Positions 33,753 to 45,172 of a stretch of DNA of 64,000 bases are shown here, piece by piece. Numbering within the stretch: position 1 is the first letter of the stretch; every line of letters starts with the position of its first letter. Source of the DNA: Jackrogersella multiformis (Eukaryota; Ascomycota; Sordariomycetes; Xylariales; Hypoxylaceae); the NCBI GenBank assembly GCA_902806575.1, contig CADCXD010000018.1:992001-1056000 (forward strand). Reading direction: 5' to 3'. Under the pieces are notes generated by a model, which saw nothing but the letters and a program-made list of their open reading frames with translations, was not told the DNA's origin and ran no database searches. The position numbers and the translations under genes were made by a program.

Positions 33753-36440
33753 ATGCTACCTATCGTGCCAAGGATCTGGCCCACGAGATGGCCCTCTATT
33801 GTGTCTCGTAACCTCGGCTCAACAGGGGCTCACCCTCTAAGTCGCCGGTACTCAAGTTACGACTCAACCTTAGGCAACCTCAAAATCGGGAGTCATACAC
33901 GGGTTATATTCCAAGGGTTTACAGGTTCACCCTTCATTTGTTCATATACCTTCTTCACTCTTATTCTCCAGAGGCCTATGCTTATACATGAAGTCTAGGA
34001 AAACAGGCCACCGCCAATGCCCGTGAATCCTTGGAATGGGGCACCAAGATAGTCGGGGGCGTGACGCCTGGACGCGAGGGAGAGCACTTGGGCTTGCCGG
34101 TATTGCCTACCGTCTCTAAGGTACGATATTGGCATGTATTTGCAGTCTACCATGAGATGGGATTCATGAGAAAACTAGGGAAGAAATGATAAACTGAGAC
34201 TAACAGAGCTCGTTCTCTATAGGCGATGGAAGTACTTAAACCTGACGCAACTGGAATCTACGTGGCTGCACACCAAGCTGCCGGCGCCATCGAGGAGGCA
34301 ATCGAGGCCGAGGTGCCCCTCATCGTAGCCGTAGCCGAACATATCCCACTTCATGACCTTCTTCGAGCAAGTAGCCATCACATTTACGTCAACTAACTAG
34401 GTAGACTGGAAGATTAACATTTAAAAAATCTAGATTCACTCCATACTGAAAGTACAGTCGACATGTAGATTAGTCGGCGCAAACTCCCCTGGTATCATAT
34501 CAGCCGTGGGAAAATGCAGAATTGGTTAGCAACCAACACTCTGTATTAAATCCCCTACCCAAGTACTTAGCTAGTAACTCACGACCACCCTTTACTTTAT
34601 AGGTTTTCAGCCTCTGCCATGTTTCAAGTCCGGACGAATAGGAATTGTGGCGAGATCGGGGACTCTGAGCTATGAAAGTGCGTCTACCAGTATTTCCATT
34701 GCCCTACCCAACCCTTGATATCTCTCTAACCCTCTTTGCCAGCTGCTGCTTCCACGCTCAGATCCGGCCTGGGTCAAAGCATGTGTATAGGCGTCGGTGG
34801 AGATATTCTGCCAGGAACGAGTTTGAGGGATGGCCTACAGATCCTCCTCGAGGATGACGACACAGAGGCCATCGCATTGGTAGGGGAAATTGGAGGAGAC
34901 GCCGAGCTCGAGGCTGCTGACTTGATTAGGGAGTACAGGAGCAAGACTAGAAACCCAAAGTGAGTATCTAAAGACCTTCGTATTATAGCATCGGAATTGA
35001 CAAGAATCGTCCGAAATAGACCCATCGCCGCTCTGGTAGGAGGCGTAAATGCGGTTCCGGGACGAATCATGGGTCATGCTGGAGCATTCGCTCTACCTGG
35101 CGAGCCTTCCGCTCTAGCCAAAATCGAGGCCTTGAAGGCAGCCGGAGCAGCCATAGTGAACCACCCTTCGAGATTCGGACCAGTGTTGAAATCCATGTTA
35201 GACGGCGTGACACCCACCGGCGCTGGTGTAGCCACTTCGGGTCGCATCTCTCAACATAGGGGCCTCCACACGATAGCTCGCCGCCCCGTCTTGGCCCAGC
35301 AGGCATCACACCAGGGGCATATAGACCAAAAACGAACCATATACCTAACCCAGACCACCGCCTTCGACCTCCTCCGCCAGCGCGGAGTCCCCATTAGCGA
35401 CACCCCCAACCCAGGCCCTCAGAGGCTGCTAGCAGTAACCGTCAACAGATCGACAAGAAGCCCCTGCATCATCGCCTCGCCATCGAGCGACGCGTCCGAG
35501 GCGAAGAAATTCGACTTCGCCTACGGCACATCAGACGTCCCGCTGGAAGCTGTAGCCCAGCACCTCGGGCTCAGCCCGGATTCCACCGCCTCCCTAGGAA
35601 ACGTAGTCGACGAACTAGTCCGCCTCTTCGCCGAGAAGGAAGCCTTCCTGCTGGAGACCCGGATCGTCGAAACCCCCACCCCTGGAGTCGCGGTCGCCGC
35701 CGCGCGCCTCGGCTTCGACGACGCGGCCTTTCGCAGCTGCGGGCGGCAGGCAGATATCCAATCGCTGCGGGACGTAAGCGCGGAGGACGGCGCCGAGGTC
35801 GGCGCCGAGGGGGACGGCATCGTGTACGTCAAGCTGGCGGGGAGCGGCAACAATATCGGCACGCTGGTCAACGGCGCGGGGCTGGCGATGAACACGGTCG
35901 ACGCACTGGCCGACGCGGGCGGCCGCGCCGCTAACTTCTTGGACACCGGGGGCAAGGCCACGAGCGAGACCGTCAAGCGCAGCTTCGAGGTCGTGTTAGC
36001 GGATCGCAGGGTTAAGGTGTGTCTTCTCGTCTACTTTTTCATTTCCTTCTCTCTTTCGTATCCCGTGTAGTGGTGTCGGAATTTCGTCTACTCCCTTCTC
36101 TTTCTCCCTCCCACTCTACCCCCTTTCACTCTATCTTCCTACCCTTCGAATGAGAATCAAAACACAGCTCCCGTAGGCTAACCCGCGTTCTCCGCCATCG
36201 CTGCAGTGCGTGTTCGTAAACATCTTCGGGGGCCTGACGCGCGGCGACATGATCGCGCGGGGCGTGGTCCTGGCGTTCCGAGACCTGCGGATGGCGGTTC
36301 CGGTCGTGGTGCGCATCCGCGGGACGAACGAGGAGGAGGGGCGGCGGATCATCGCCGACAGCGGGCTGCCGCTGTTCGCGTTCGACGATTTCGACGAGGC
36401 GGCTGCTAAGGCTATCGAGTTGGCGGGTAAGGGGTTGTAG
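33753..36440 (+). CDS. succinyl-CoA synthetase-like alpha/beta fusion, eight exons
   Basis: Exons 33753-33924, 33999-34120, 34223-34366, 34434-34524, 34603-34677, 34743-34959, 35020-36016 and 36207-36440 give 683 residues. Residues 1-36 are Arg/Ser-rich with RRYSS, a likely mitochondrial presequence. The alpha-like half follows: VIFQGFTGKQAT, IVGGVTPGREGEHLGLPV, SPGIISA, RSGTLSYE, CIGVGGD, GEIGGDAE (the alpha Glu) and the phospho-histidine loop GHAGAF at His293. The beta-like half holds a shortened ATP-grasp region and a well-kept C-terminal domain (NNIGTLVNGAGLAMNTVDAL, ANFLDTGGKAT, FVNIFGGLTRGDMIARG). The usual AGGRGK nucleotide loop and the EINP and LDGK Mg-site motifs are not visible. Intron 3 (34367-34433) uses a GCAAGT donor. 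The family forms or cleaves acyl-CoA with NTP; whether this member still can is open. It is convergent with an MFS gene 343 bases away. Confidence 0.88.
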
Positions 36441-36783
36441 ATACCTATATGTATATGCCTATACTGGGTATCTAAGACATGCGCTCTTGGAGATATGCAA
36501 CTGTAGATAGCGGATATTTCGAGTCGTTCCTCATCACTATCAACTATAAATAAGTCCTTCAACATGTTTATTATCATAAATATGTTTTTAAATTATCATT
36601 TATCTTCGAAAATAAATAATGAATGAGAATGGTAATGTATAATGCCGTATATACTATGGTATTTAGCACATGTTGCCAACATCTGGCAGTGGCAGACAGA
36701 GCCGAATGTACCTAGGTATATATGGGAAAAACTTTTGGTCGTGACTCTATTATGTATTTGGTTTAGGGATCTCTGCCGCTATG
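36441..36783. other. convergent intergenic region
   Basis: Short AT-rich spacer between the stops of the SCS-like gene and the MFS transporter. It should contain both poly-A signals; AATAAATAATGAATG sequence is near 36611-36625. No gene. Confidence 0.45.
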
Positions 36784-38664
36784 TTAAACACGTTGTATGG
36801 CCCAGAATCCCTTAAAGGCCGAGAACTTCCCTTTGGCAGGCCGGGTCGTCGTCGGAATACCATTACTACGCTGATGTTCCAACGCCGACGACAGTACGCC
36901 CTCGTCGCGGATGGCAAGTTCGCGCTGCTCTTTGTCGAGTTCCACCTGTTCCAGCTCCCACACTTTCCAAGCTCGCAAGGCCCAGCCGAATATAAATGCG
37001 CCTATGTATAGAAACGCGGTGAAGAGCTGGACGCGGATGTAGCCACCTGATCCAGGCCGTTTGAGGCTCACGGCGATAACCTCGGCAAATGTTGCGGGTA
37101 GGATAAGCACTATCCAGGTCACAGATAATGCTATTGGATAGTTAGTGTATAAGTCGGAGGAAAACACTCGAGGCGAAGGTGGTGATGAAAAGCTGAAATG
37201 TAGTAATTCAGGACAGCAAAGAGTGACGATGGACATGAGTGCTAGAACTAACCTGAAGGAATGAGAGCAAGCCCGACGACTTCTGCAGATATAGGAGCGA
37301 CGGTCGCCCATATCACGCCAGCAACGCTGCCGCTCATGAGGGCAAACACTATGCAAGTAGCTAGGGTTTGGGTGCCAAATATCCAGAAGAATAAGCAGAG
37401 GAGGCCGCAGAACAAAGTGCAGAGGTTAGCAATATTCAGACGACCGACGGTGTCGCTTGAAAGCCCAATGATGGGCCGACCAACTCCCTGAGCCACTAGC
37501 CTCTACAGTTAGACTTGCCTAAAGACGTTTCGGATAGAAGACTTACAGTTGAACAGCGCTCCCACCAAAGAAGCCTGAGAAGCCGTCAAGCCGACAGACT
37601 GGCAATAGTCGACGATGCTGAAAACGAGGATGACATATGCGATGATGGAGAATACCAGCCAAGCCTGGAATAGCAGGAACTGCGGCCTCTTAAACAGTCT
37701 CCAGTTGAAGGCCACGTGGACTGAGCCAATAGCTTTGTTACGGTCTCGGATAAGGTAGCTGGCGATGCTGTTTACCACGAAACATATGATGGCTAAAACG
37801 CGGAAGGTCCACGGCAGTCCGATCTTAGAAATCATCGCGTTGGTCGCTAGCGAGTAGCACAGGCCGCCGAAGCCTGATCCGGAGGCGGCGATGGAGTTGG
37901 CGAAAGACCGGCGCTTTACAAACCATTGAGGAGGAACGGAAGCAGACGCGACGAAGCAGAGACCCATTCCAAAGCCGAAGGACACGCCCTGACTAAGTAT
38001 CAAGTGCCACAATTCCGTTGCGAAAGAGGAACCGATGAACCCAATCCTTATGAGACGTTAGTAAGGGGTTCACATGAATGGTTTAAGGAGAGCCTACGCC
38101 ACGAATATAGTCCCGATAAATATCGTTAGTCGTGTACCACATCTCTCCCACCCGGCGAGAGTAGTTGCTAATGGAGAAACCAAGAGAGCTATGGTGTTGT
38201 TAGTCGGAGGCAACGCAGCATACACTTATAGACGGGGAACAGTTACATATCGAGATAGATAGTCCACCAACAAAGGCATATCCAAGTTCACTCTCTCCGA
38301 ACGCACCTGTCCTTAGGTAATAGGCGAGGAACACAGCAAAGCTCTATATATGATAGAGATTTGGTAGTTAGAAACATGATATCGAGTTGTCTTATACGAC
38401 AGTCTAAATATGGATGCTTACGGAGTTGACACCCCACGTATGAGCGTTCAGTAGGAATACAGCGAAAATGACAACCCTGCAAACACCAGTTAGCCTTGGT
38501 GTTCTACAGGTATCTCTTTCACCTCGATATTATCGAGTTACTTACCAACCGTAACCGCCCTCCTTGAAATCATCTTTCGGTTGAGGATTTGACCTGGAAA
38601 GGTTCTCATTAAATGAGTCATTACTATCGTCGTTATTCCCTGTTTCTTTATCGGATACGGCCAT
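36784..38664 (-). CDS. MFS transporter, monocarboxylate porter type, seven exons
   Basis: Exons in coding order: 38546-38664, 38422-38476, 38247-38343, 38098-38188, 37547-38046, 37253-37495 and 36784-37130, giving 483 residues. Introns are 51-122 nt with GTAAGT, GTAAGC, GTAACT, GTAGGC, GTAAGT and GTTAGT donors, and phases are consistent. An acidic, Asn/Ser-rich cytosolic N terminus (about 36 residues) leads into GGYGWVVIFAVFLLNAHTWG, the helix 1 signature of the monocarboxylate porter family. Twelve membrane segments can be traced. The PPQWFVKRRSFA block after helix 4 and RDRNKAIGSVH in the central loop are as in fungal MCH-like porters. The tail is charged (ELDKEQRELAIRDE). Substrate is unknown; a plasma-membrane or organelle carboxylate carrier is likely. 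Its 3' end faces the SCS-like gene, suggesting transport and CoA activation of the same acid (inference). Confidence 0.9.
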
Positions 38665-40688
38665 GGGAACAAGAGATGATGCCGTCTGGACTGAGTAAGA
38701 GTATAAAATAATTTAATCAAAATACCATATCCCTAAATTTACATTGCCGAAAATAATGCAACTTGTCATCCATATAATGATACCGAAAAGCTATGTTTGG
38801 GTTTCGGTTTGGACTTTATTATAACGCGTTGGAAAGGAGTATGACCTTCATTATGTAACAGTTGTCGGGAATAACATCCGAACGGGGATAATGAATAAAC
38901 CGATTGCCATCCCGATTCCGACTACAGTGAGATCCGTCCCGCGGGATGGCGCCACGCCTCTTCATAAATCAACGAGTGTAACTAGCACCTCCGTGTCCAG
39001 AGAGGCTTTCACCTCGTATTCAACGACGACAAGATAATATAAGGCGGAAACGTTGAACGTAAGAATCATAGGAGAGGTGTTAAGCTCGAGTGCTGATTTC
39101 GGTCAATATATGTGTCCTTGCTCATAAATAATTATGATATATATACTGAGGTCCAACTCCGGACTCGGAAGCTCGGCCCAAGTGAAATATTTGCCGAAAA
39201 TGAGCAGACTTATTTAAATTGGCGCAGAGAAGCGAGGCCGTCCCCTGCTCCGAGTCTTTGGCGCGGTGAGTCACCGTCAAGTTGAAGCAACTCCAAGCAG
39301 CCCCAATGAAACCTAGACCGAAACTTCCTTTAAGACGGGCTGATATCGAAAAAGAACTAATAGGATAACTGCACTCGCAGCTATATCGGTGAGATTGGTA
39401 ATACTTATTCTGCAACTTATACTTAACACGTAATATCAGTAGTGTAGAGGAGCGGATTGACCAAACCAAAACCCGCGGGCATAATTCCAAATAAGGGACG
39501 TCGTGATAATTGGACTGTTATGATATTAGGATATATTACTCCCGTCTGCTATGTGTTAGTCTGACAAGGAGAGAGATCATGGATGATGGATGGTCCACTA
39601 GGTACCTAGTGTAGTTAAGAAGAGCAGAGGCTCACTAATAGCATGTGGTAACATCTGCATGTACAGTAGTAACACAGTAGTGAGCCTCCTTTAAGTATTG
39701 TGAAGTATTGAAACCCGATGCTGCATACGTCGGACTGAATTGACGATAGTACGATAGCCTAATACGTACAATACACAGAAGCTTGAATGGTTTAAATTGC
39801 ATGTCGGGATTGGATTAGCTTTCGCGATGTATGAAGGTGGAAGGGTGGAAGAGTAGAAGAGTGGAATCCGGGTGGAGCAGATGTAAGTCAAAGTGGACGG
39901 TGGACCTGCAGGAAGATTCTAGCTTCTCTACCTGGGTATCTCCTCCCTCTAACTTTCCAAGATTAATTCCCGACACTTCCTTTCACCTGGCTGTCTGGGA
40001 GCTTAGCTAAGTTGCGGTAAGACTAAGGTGGCGTGGCCAGCTGGCAGACATAGAGTGGATTCATGGAGAAAAGCGGACCCGGGACCTGCCAGTTGTCCTA
40101 CCATGTATCTGTGCCTGTTCCTACCCTGCAACCCCTGCAACCCTGGGCAGCTGCCCTGTCGACCTAACCCGGCTGCCCCAGCAACGATCAAGGCCTTAGG
40201 CCAGACTCCGAGCCAAAACATTGGACCAACAAAATTCCCCATTCCCGATCCATTCCTCACTAGGTCGACTACATACTTTAGGTAGGTTCACTAGCCCGGC
40301 CAGACAAGCCAGACCAAATAAATGAACCCGGGTGGACACATCATCATGCGTTACGATTTTCTGTGAAACATCAATACACTACTTCCCTAATCCATTTCCC
40401 TAATCCATAATAAATACTCTGTTATTCTCCCATAGCAACAATAGCCACAATAGCAACAATAACCAACAATAGCAACAATAGCAGCAACCTTCCGTAAGTA
40501 AGAAGTTTGTAGTAAACAGCATTGATCATCAGTCATCAGTCATCAGTACAGTATAGAAGCAGCTATTAAATCGAATTCTGTCATTGTCGTTGTCAACAAT
40601 ACAATCGCGAAAACCCTAACAATTCAAACCTCACTAACCCACCATCCACCTTTTCTACTGCGCATCCACACATTCCACCTTCGCAGGC
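38665..40688. other. intergenic between divergent MFS and LIM genes
   Basis: No supported gene. It contains the MFS promoter, an AACAATAGC-type repeat at 40433-40488, and AT-rich sequence. Open frames near 39122-39490 and 40003-40285 have no recognisable domain. Confidence 0.5.
40433..40488. repeat. imperfect CAACAATAG repeat upstream of the LIM gene
   Basis: About five imperfect copies of a nine-base CAACAATAG-like unit, followed by AGTCATCAGTCATCAG near 40528-40548. Both lie within about 260 bases of the LIM gene start, so probably in its promoter or leader. Confidence 0.7.
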
Positions 40689-43419
40689 ATGGTGCGAAGC
40701 AAATCAAAAGAGAGGTCGTCTCCGACCAGAAAAGTGACGCCGCCGTCACCAAGTTATATGAACAATGATCAATTCGGTATGTAATATTCCAAAAAGCATA
40801 TATAAACATACACCTAGGTATATATGTTATGTGTATATTCCGGCGGAACATTAACGTATATCTTCATATATAGCTGCCTACCTGGCAAGCCTCCGAGAAA
40901 CCCGCGTCACTCGCCCTGGAGGAGCACGGCCTCTTCCGCAGCCGTCAAAGCCGCGTCTGGATTCGACAGAACGACTCGCTACAGGTCGCCCGTCTCTTGG
41001 AAGCATGTCCGTCGTGTCCGAAGCCTCTAGCAGCCACCAGAGAGCACATTCCGATCTCCCGAAACCGCGTGGTAGCCGTCCTAGTTTTGCCCCCAGTATA
41101 GCCTCTCGGGCATCTCGCTATTCTACGCTGTCTACCGCTACCGGAAAGGATTACTACCCAGAAAACCCCACCGTTGCTCCCCCTCCCCTGAAGCCTGGCG
41201 ACGTCGTCCCCAGCGCGACGTACATCGAACGTGGTCAAAGATGGATGGAGAAGGAAGAGGCGGTCTCGCTTCGCGATGCAATGGACGTCATGGACGCAAT
41301 GGATACTCTAAAGCTTAAGGACGAGGATAAGGACAAGGGCAAGCAGCCAGCCGGCGAGCAGGACGATGACGAAACTCGAATCTACGGTGCTGCTCTCGAC
41401 GAGGCGGCTGAATTGGTCTGGCGCCACCAGCACGGAGTAAAAGAACCTGAGCCTGGCGCTGCATATCGTTACAAGCCTCATCTGCGAAAAGATAGCTACG
41501 CCCATGCTCGTACCGCTAGTGTCGGTCGATACGGTGAAGAGATCGGCGCCACTGGGCTCGCGAGGGACTCTGTTAGATCATGTTCTGGAAGTTCGGCCGG
41601 TAGCGAACGGGCACCGTCACCAGGGAGCCCCCGCGCAAGTATGGAGCAGCAGCGTACCTATTCTACGGGATCGACAAAGCCAGTGTCAAATTCAAAGTCT
41701 TATGGTTCGGTGGGTGGTGCGGCACGCTCGAGCTCTGGCAGCCGTCGCCTCAGCAGCTTGAAGCGCAACATCAGCGGAGAGATCGAGAAGCCATTCTCAG
41801 GCGATCAAATCTGGGAAGAGCCAGAGGGCACTACCCCTGATCGCAACTCAGGACAGTCTCGTCTACCAGGCACCACGCAACCTCTGGGACTTAAGTCGAG
41901 AGGCATTCCCAACAAAGTTCAGTTTGCCCCTACTCCGACTTCAGACTCCACCGCACCAACACCATCGGCGCCCGCCAAGCTGGTGTCCAGATTCGAAATC
42001 TACAGGAACCCCCCATCACAGTCTCGCAATCCTGCCTACACAACCAACAGCGCGTCCAGCTCCCCGCGGACTTCTCAGGAGAGCATACCAAAGAAGAACG
42101 GGATGGAAATCCGCAGTGATGATATAAGGCTGGCCACTAGCATGCGGCTCAAGGACCGCAGCGCGAAGCTCCCCACTCCGTCGGCCGTCAGTGACAGCCC
42201 CGGACGTCCAATCGTAAGCTTTGATAAAAACTGGAAGCCCCCGGAGGACCAGGCGACTGATTCAAAGTTAGAAGGGCCAAAGCCCACCAGTAGCAGCAGC
42301 AGTACCAGCAGCAGCAGCAGCCAGAACCAGCAGCGAGTCGGACCTCTCGGGGTCCTCGCAAAAGAGCGTCCGGGTTCGCAAAGCCCGCAGCCGCCTGTCC
42401 CTACTATCGCAGTTACGCCGGATGTTCAGGCCCCGAAGCCCTCGTCCTCATCATCATCACGGCATCCTGTCCGCGCGCCGTCCGTCCCAAATATTCAGAT
42501 AGACGGGGCGGACGACGGTCCGGCTATCCCAACTATCATGCTACCCGACGACGACAACAATAACAACAACAACAACAGCAGCCACAGCAGAACACCTAGC
42601 GTCCCGACCATAGTCACACCCGACGACAACAACCGAAAACCTTCAGCCCGACCGCTCCCGGACCCCAAAGCACTCAACAACGCGCGAGGAGACCGGCGAA
42701 GCCACTGGTCCCCCGCGCCGGGCGCCATCGGCCGGCGCGCGACGGCGACCTGCCACGAGTGCCGGTTCCCCATCGAGGGGCGGTTCGTGGCGCTGGCGGG
42801 GGCTTCGGAGCGGTTCCACCCGCAGTGCTTCCGGTGCTACGCGTGCGGGACGGCGCTGGAGGCGCTGGAGATCAGCCCGGAGCCGGACAGCTTCCGCGGG
42901 GAGCGGCTGGACCGGATCCGGCGGCGGGCGGCGGGCGAAGTCCTCGCCGAGGAGCCGGGGCGCACGATGGCGGAGGACGGGGACGCGCGCCTGCGCTTCT
43001 ACTGCCACCTGGACTGGCACGAGCAGTTCGCGCCGCGCTGCAAGCACTGCCGCACGCCGATCCTGGGCGAGCACGTGGTGGCCCTGGGCGCGCACTGGCA
43101 CTACGGCCACTTCTTCTGCGCCGAGTGCGGCGACCCGTTCGAGCGCGGCGCCACCCACATCGAGAAGGACGGCTACGCCTGGTGCATCAACTGCCAGACC
43201 AAGCGCACCGAGCGCCGCGCCCCCAAGTGCAAGGGCTGCCGCACCGCCGTCATCGGCCAGTACGTCAAGGCCCTCGGCGCCGAGTGGCACGAGGAATGCT
43301 TCCGCTGCGCCGTGTGCGCCGGCGCTTTCGACGACGGCCAGATCTTCCCCATGAGGGACCGCGGCGAGGATTTGGTGGTGCTGTGTACTAGGTGCCGCGC
43401 TGCGGAGCTTAAGATGTGA
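40689..43419 (+). CDS. LIM-domain protein (paxillin-like), one intron
   Basis: Exons 40689-40776 and 40874-43419 (GTATGT donor, ATAG acceptor, phase 1) give 877 residues. The N-terminal 640 residues are disordered, rich in Ser/Pro, with poly-Ser and poly-Asn tracts at about 42290-42320 and 42555-42580. Three LIM zinc-binding domains occupy the C terminus: from about residue 655 (CHEC...HPQCFRCYAC...CHLDWH), about 752 (CKHC...HYGHFFCAEC...CINC) and about 814 (CKGC...HEECFRCAVC...CTRC). Fungal LIM proteins of this layout, such as yeast Pxl1, act at the cell cortex and septum with actin and Rho signalling; that role is inferred. The first LIM has a long insert between its two zinc fingers (EISPEPDSF to EDGDARLRFY). 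Codon use changes abruptly near 42690 to almost only G/C third positions, covering the LIM region. Confidence 0.88.
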
Positions 43420-44708
43420 GGGCCTGCCTGCGTGCGGGGGGCGTGGTTGTTGGGGTGAGTGAAGCAGGGGAGGGGAGAGAAGTAATACTAGTAATGTGAG
43501 GAGGAGGAATCGGGATAGGAAATTGCGATCTGGTGGATTTGACGAGTTACGATTACCAACGATTGCGGCTGGTCCCGGCTTCGTGTGCGAGCTGGACTGG
43601 CTGGCTGGCGGATGGACGGAAGGCGCCGGTTGGTGGTGTCTGCATTTGCGTGTGTTTTTCTCTGCGTCCGGCGATGTGTAGGCTTGTCACGGTGTTTTTG
43701 CGTCTTGCGTTTTTACAGGTAACCGACTACAGTAATGCTTCAGGGCGTGTGAGATTTTAATCCGGTTCGGTTTGTAGTTTGCGGCGTAGATTGTTTTTTA
43801 GGGAGTCTTCATGGCAGTAGGTAATGGTGGTTTAGCAGTTTGAAGTTCGGAAATTAACATGCATGGTCCTGCTTGGTTCTTTTCGGGTTACATATGTGGA
43901 TGTTTACTGCCAGCCTGCCTAGGTATTTACTATGCTATGCTATGAGGTGAGGTGATATGTGATGTGATATATCGTTCCCAGGCTCTAGATTCTAGGCATC
44001 CACCCGTCCTGTCCTTCTACCCGTTTCCATCTTCATAACCCACATGTAGGCCCATCGAATAGATCGTACAGGTAAGGGATGTTGTGACCAGATAGGATTG
44101 AGATTTTACTAAATTCCTACAAGTTCTCCAGTCATTAATAACTCGAGATAAGGTTACCTTATACCGGCTAGAGAGGCGAGGGTCCCTGCCTGTGATCCTC
44201 GTGAATATTACAAAATGTATGTAGATTTAGAGATGGCTTGGCTTTGCCCGGACTGTCCCACGCCAGAGAGGAGGCTGGGAATTTGCTTGGAGGTCTGACG
44301 TGTAAATGGTAACGGAGGACGGGCAGCCAACAATTAATAATGACTTGTTAGGTGGCACAAAATGATGTAGAAGATAGATAATATGCGGTAATAACAAAAG
44401 CAGCTCTAATCTGAGATCAGCCGCCGTCTCGATTGGTAGAAGAAAGTACTTCTGAAAGATTTGCAAAAGCAAGAATCTAGATGACAGGAGGTGCTCCCCA
44501 ACTCGGGCCGGAGAGAGGCAACGAAGGACAGGCGAGGGACTTCCGAGGCGATACGAGATATCAACCATCGCCCTTGTTACTTTCATCGTCATCTGAATTA
44601 TCTCAGGTATATCACAAACCCCTACTCCATTTCCCAGAGTCCGTAATCCATCTAGATTTCAACGTCGAAGATGACACCGGCTCATCAGCCATAGTGATGA
44701 TGGCGATG
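43420..44708. other. convergent intergenic region (LIM / SUMO 3' ends)
   Basis: No supported gene. It should hold the 3' UTRs of the two convergent genes. ATGCTATGCTATGAGGTGAGGTGA-like short repetition is near 43930-43955. An open minus frame at 44227-44592 has no recognised motif. Confidence 0.45.
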
Positions 44709-45172
44709 TTAACGGCGGGATGCGCCTCCCACTTGCTCCTGGTGAACTTCTAGGGTATCGCCGTCCGCCATCTCCAGCTGCGAGACGAAAGAGTCATGGT
44801 CAGCGGTGTGAATTCTAATAGGGAGGGGGTGGGAGTGCAAAAGACGGCTGCACGGTATGATAGCGAGGATGCGCGGGAGCAGTAAAACGAGTATAGCAAA
44901 TATAAAATATAAAATACGGAGGAACTTACCGAGTCGGGCGTATCGCTCTTCTGCACTCGCTGTCCTTCGAATAAGAAACGCACGGCTTCGACACTCTTGC
45001 CTTGACGCTCGCAGAAGGCCGTCATCAATTTCTCGAGCTTGGTGGACCGCTTGATCTTAAAGAAGACCTCGTTGTTATTGTCGGTAACCTTAATGTTCAG
45101 GTGTTCATTGCCACCCGCAGGTGCGTCCTGGCGTTCGGCCGCGGGGCTACCGCTGTCGTTTTCTCCGGACAT
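44709..45172 (-). CDS. SMT3: SUMO (ubiquitin-like modifier), one intron
   Basis: Exon 1 is 44930-45172 and exon 2 is 44709-44777. The 152-nt intron has a GTAAGT donor and a CGCAG acceptor, phase 0, giving 103 residues. A disordered, acidic N-terminal tail (about residues 1-22) precedes the beta-grasp fold: LNIKVTDNNNEVFFKIKRST, then LEKLMTAFCERQGKS, VRFLFEGQRV and DTLEVHQEQVGG. The processing site is Gly98-Gly99, followed by a four-residue tail (ASRR) that a SUMO protease (Ulp1 type) would remove. The mature protein is conjugated to lysines through E1 (Aos1-Uba2) and E2 (Ubc9), largely in the nucleus. Missing the intron would remove the last strand and the diglycine. No typical psi-K-x-E chain site stands out in the N-terminal tail. 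Confidence 0.95.

Noticed and set aside
42643..43290. Long minus-strand frame opposite the LIM domains
   Set aside because: Mirror of extreme GC3 in the LIM coding region; no domain and no start context.
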